Assembly: GCF_025141935.1 (NCBI RefSeq)
Contig: NZ_CP081120.1
Coordinates: forward strand, 1,984,001 to 2,048,000
Direction: 5' to 3'
From: Sulfitobacter sp. S190
Lineage (GTDB): Bacteria; Pseudomonadota; Alphaproteobacteria; Rhodobacterales; Rhodobacteraceae
Length of the DNA: 64,000 nucleotides
Every line of letters starts with the position of its first letter. The stretch's first letter is position 1. This document shows positions 62,303-64,000 of the stretch, piece by piece. Position numbers and translations under genes: made by a program. The notes beneath the pieces are model-generated. The model was not told the DNA's origin. It ran no database searches and saw only the letters and a program-made list of their open reading frames with translations.

Positions 62303-64000
62303 AACTGCCACGGCCATGCAGCCCGCGCGCCCTGCGCCAACTGCCCAATGTCCACGGCATCATCCCCCGGCTCAAGCGTCACATCGCCCACAGGCATCGC
62401 ACCATCATCGTCGATCCATGCCTCGCGCTCGAAGGCCTCACGCAGCACGTCCACTGCATCTGGCTCAACGAGCCATCTGTTCTGCTCGATCAGCGCCTTG
62501 AACTTGGCCTCGTCGTCATCCTTGCGCAGCCTTGGCACGCGCTGATCGACCATCCCTAGCCGTTCCAGCGCATCCCAGCCCTGCCAGCCCGCGACGAAGA
62601 CCCGTGACCATTGCCGTTCACCATCGAAGCGCACCTCTGCGAACTCGGCCCTGTTCTCAATCGCCCACTGATACACATCACCGACCTGATAGCGGAACGA
62701 AGACTTCGGCGTATCCGCGAACTTCGCGAACAGGCGTTTTGCCAGCCCCCAAGAAGTCGTCCGAACAGGCGCGACCTTGTAGGCCAGTTCATCCGGCAGC
62801 AGATCGTCAAACCGGATCACTTCGTCGACCTCCAACGGCAGCGGCGTGCTGTTCAGGATCGTGATCTTAGCGGCCTCGCGGACGTAACGGGTCCGCGCTA
62901 CCGCCTGCAAGATTGCGCCCTCGCAGATCGACCACCGGACAGCTTCGCAGCGCGGATCAGGATGACGCTCTGTCCACGCCATGCCCTTCTCGCCGACATA
63001 GGCGATCTTCTTCTTCGGATACCATGCGCCAATACTGGTGATGGGCTGGCCGTTCTGCCAGACCGCGCGGGCAATGTCCTCGACCACATACGGCAAGGGC
63101 AGTGGACGGCCTAGAATGAACGCATCCTGTCCGCGCCATTCATCGACACCTTCGACCCCGTTGAACCAGCCCGTGACCTCGTCGCCCAATTCAGCAACAC
63201 CTTTGAAGGTGAACAGATTTTCATCGCCAACGATCTTGGCAACATCGGCACGGAACTTCGCGGCTGCGGCCTTCTTTGCGGTGTTGGTCTCGCCATATTC
63301 CTCCTCGCGGTCGCCGGTGCCGTAGAGCAGCGCGGCCTTCGAGCCAGGTGCATTGGCCTGCCGAACGACTGAGTTATCGTGCTTCTGCACGTCGATCTCG
63401 ACCCATTCATCGACATGGAAAAACTGTTCGATCATGGCCCGGTCCATCGTCGCGGACATTAGGACCGTTTGCACCTTCACCCGGCCATCATCATCAACCG
63501 GCAGCGCGTTGACGATGGAGGCCCAGTTGGTCAGTAGCTTTTTCTTGTCCTTCGAAATACGGATGCGGTTCAGGGACCGGGCTTCAAGGCAATCGCGCAG
63601 GCGACGCCAGACGCTTTCATACTTCCACCAGTGGCGGTCATAGGCTTGAGCCGCCTTGAGGCTCTGCTCGTCGTCCATGTCCGGCGTCACATCGACCTGC
63701 GGCTTGAGATCACCCTCGGCCTTGATCAACTCGGCGCAAATGTCCGGCGTGAACCCGGCCTCGTCCAGCGCATCAATGGACAGCCCGCCCTGCACAACCT
63801 GATAGAAGCGCAGCAGCCAGTTACTCATGTCGTGCCGGGTCACGTCGCAAAGCTCTTTGATCTCGACAGACCCGTGATGCAGCAGCGAAGAGATCGGGTC
63901 TTCGTCGATCACCACCACATCGACTTGTCGGCGGTTCTCGTTGCTTTCACCCTCGGCCTGCAACGACAGAAACTCATGAGGCCTGATACGCAGATCGCAG
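62299..64000 (-). CDS. SF2-type helicase / phage replication protein (partial, N-terminus beyond window)
   Basis: The reading frame is open to the window edge, so the 5' end is missing. Motif II is visible as VVVIDEDP (DExD/H-like), motif III as VLMSATMD, and a motif-VI-like QAVARTRYVR lies near the middle. The first Walker A motif must be upstream of position 64000. C-terminal ~200 residues are unassigned. Probably the replicative helicase or helicase-primase of the island, read leftward like the structural genes. At least 567 codons. Confidence 0.75.
   Translation of the reverse strand, partial: CDLRIRPHEFLSLQAEGESNENRRQVDVVVIDEDPISSLLHHGSVEIKELCDVTRHDMSNWLLRFYQVVQGGLSIDALDEAGFTPDICAELIKAEGDLKPQVDVTPDMDDEQSLKAAQAYDRHWWKYESVWRRLRDCLEARSLNRIRISKDKKKLLTNWASIVNALPVDDDGRVKVQTVLMSATMDRAMIEQFFHVDEWVEIDVQKHDNSVVRQANAPGSKAALLYGTGDREEEYGETNTAKKAAAAKFRADVAKIVGDENLFTFKGVAELGDEVTGWFNGVEGVDEWRGQDAFILGRPLPLPYVVEDIARAVWQNGQPITSIGAWYPKKKIAYVGEKGMAWTERHPDPRCEAVRWSICEGAILQAVARTRYVREAAKITILNSTPLPLEVDEVIRFDDLLPDELAYKVAPVRTTSWGLAKRLFAKFADTPKSSFRYQVGDVYQWAIENRAEFAEVRFDGERQWSRVFVAGWQGWDALERLGMVDQRVPRLRKDDDEAKFKALIEQNRWLVEPDAVDVLREAFEREAWIDDDGAMPVGDVTLEPGDDAVDIGQLAQGARAAWPWQF

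Larger units (their letters stand above)
52664..64000. mobile_element. Phage-derived island integrated next to tRNA-Thr (left end; continues past the window)
   Basis: From the tRNA-Thr rightward, all genes are phage-like or uncharacterised: portal protein, split large terminase, candidate small terminase, SF2 helicase, and short unknown proteins with tight ATGA overlaps. Genes run mostly leftward, with two rightward genes. The left border is inferred from the tRNA. No integrase, capsid, protease or tail gene is visible, so the rest, or a helper phage, must supply them. The exact attL core cannot be defined without the other end. Confidence 0.8.

Overview
The window is 64 kb of a GC-rich alphaproteobacterial chromosome, most likely a marine Rhodobacteraceae (Roseobacter group) member. 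Evidence: the fabD-fabG-acpP order with an inserted lipoprotein gene, a GapR/DUF2312 gene, clpP-clpX, a ScfR-type regulator, a ZnuABC/Zur island, a PhoX phosphatase, and aerobic aromatic catabolism through protocatechuate and anthraniloyl-CoA. No rRNA, CRISPR array or insertion sequence is visible. One tRNA gene, tRNA-Thr(TGT), is present and marks the boundary of a phage-derived island.

Layout. 1-4.3 kb: fatty acid synthesis on the minus strand (fabD, a small lipoprotein, fabG, acpP; fabF runs off the left edge), with a GNAT and a DUF421 gene between acpP and fabF. 4.4-7 kb: a cytochrome b561-YceI fusion, a separate YceI protein and a small membrane protein. 7.2-11.5 kb: rpsF-rpsR-rplI, a lytic transglycosylase lipoprotein, tig and gapR. 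11.5-13.7 kb: a persulfide-handling operon (MBL dioxygenase, two YeeE/YedE halves, a TIGR01244 sulfurtransferase/phosphatase). 14-20 kb: a FliM/FliN C-terminal-domain protein, then a signalling unit (single-domain response regulator, small membrane protein, transporter-histidine kinase hybrid) and a ScfR-like regulator. 20.2-25.6 kb: a complete Liv-type ABC transporter ending in a strong terminator. 25.7-28.6 kb: accB-accC-aat and a DUF2155 protein. 28.6-32.5 kb: an NDUFA12 homologue, RidA, SRPBCC/ArsR, clpX, clpP. 32.6-37 kb: an apparently permuted cryptochrome-like protein, DUF1203, and PhoX behind a run of Pho-box repeats. 37-40.1 kb: znuA divergent from zur-znuC-znuB around a palindromic Zur box. 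40.2-42.7 kb: pobA-pcaH-pcaG.

42.7-51.5 kb is one minus-strand operon that can be read as tryptophan/kynurenine catabolism through anthraniloyl-CoA: an anthraniloyl-CoA monooxygenase/reductase-type flavoprotein, SDR, MarR regulator, enoyl-CoA hydratase, acyl-CoA dehydrogenase, 2-aminobenzoate-CoA ligase, kynureninase and a RidA deaminase.

52.6-64 kb is a phage-derived island beside tRNA-Thr. It has a portal protein, a possible small terminase, a large terminase carried as two translationally coupled genes, an SF2 helicase cut by the right edge, and many uncharacterised genes. No capsid, tail or integrase gene lies in the visible part. Two accessory units stand out: an oppositely oriented gene with an HEPN-like Rx4H motif, and a winged-helix/membrane-protein pair behind overlapping palindromes. 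A dense patch of palindromes, including a nested 57-nt one, lies at 62.1-62.3 kb. These are the best candidates for something undescribed here, probably anti-phage or superinfection functions, but that is inference only.
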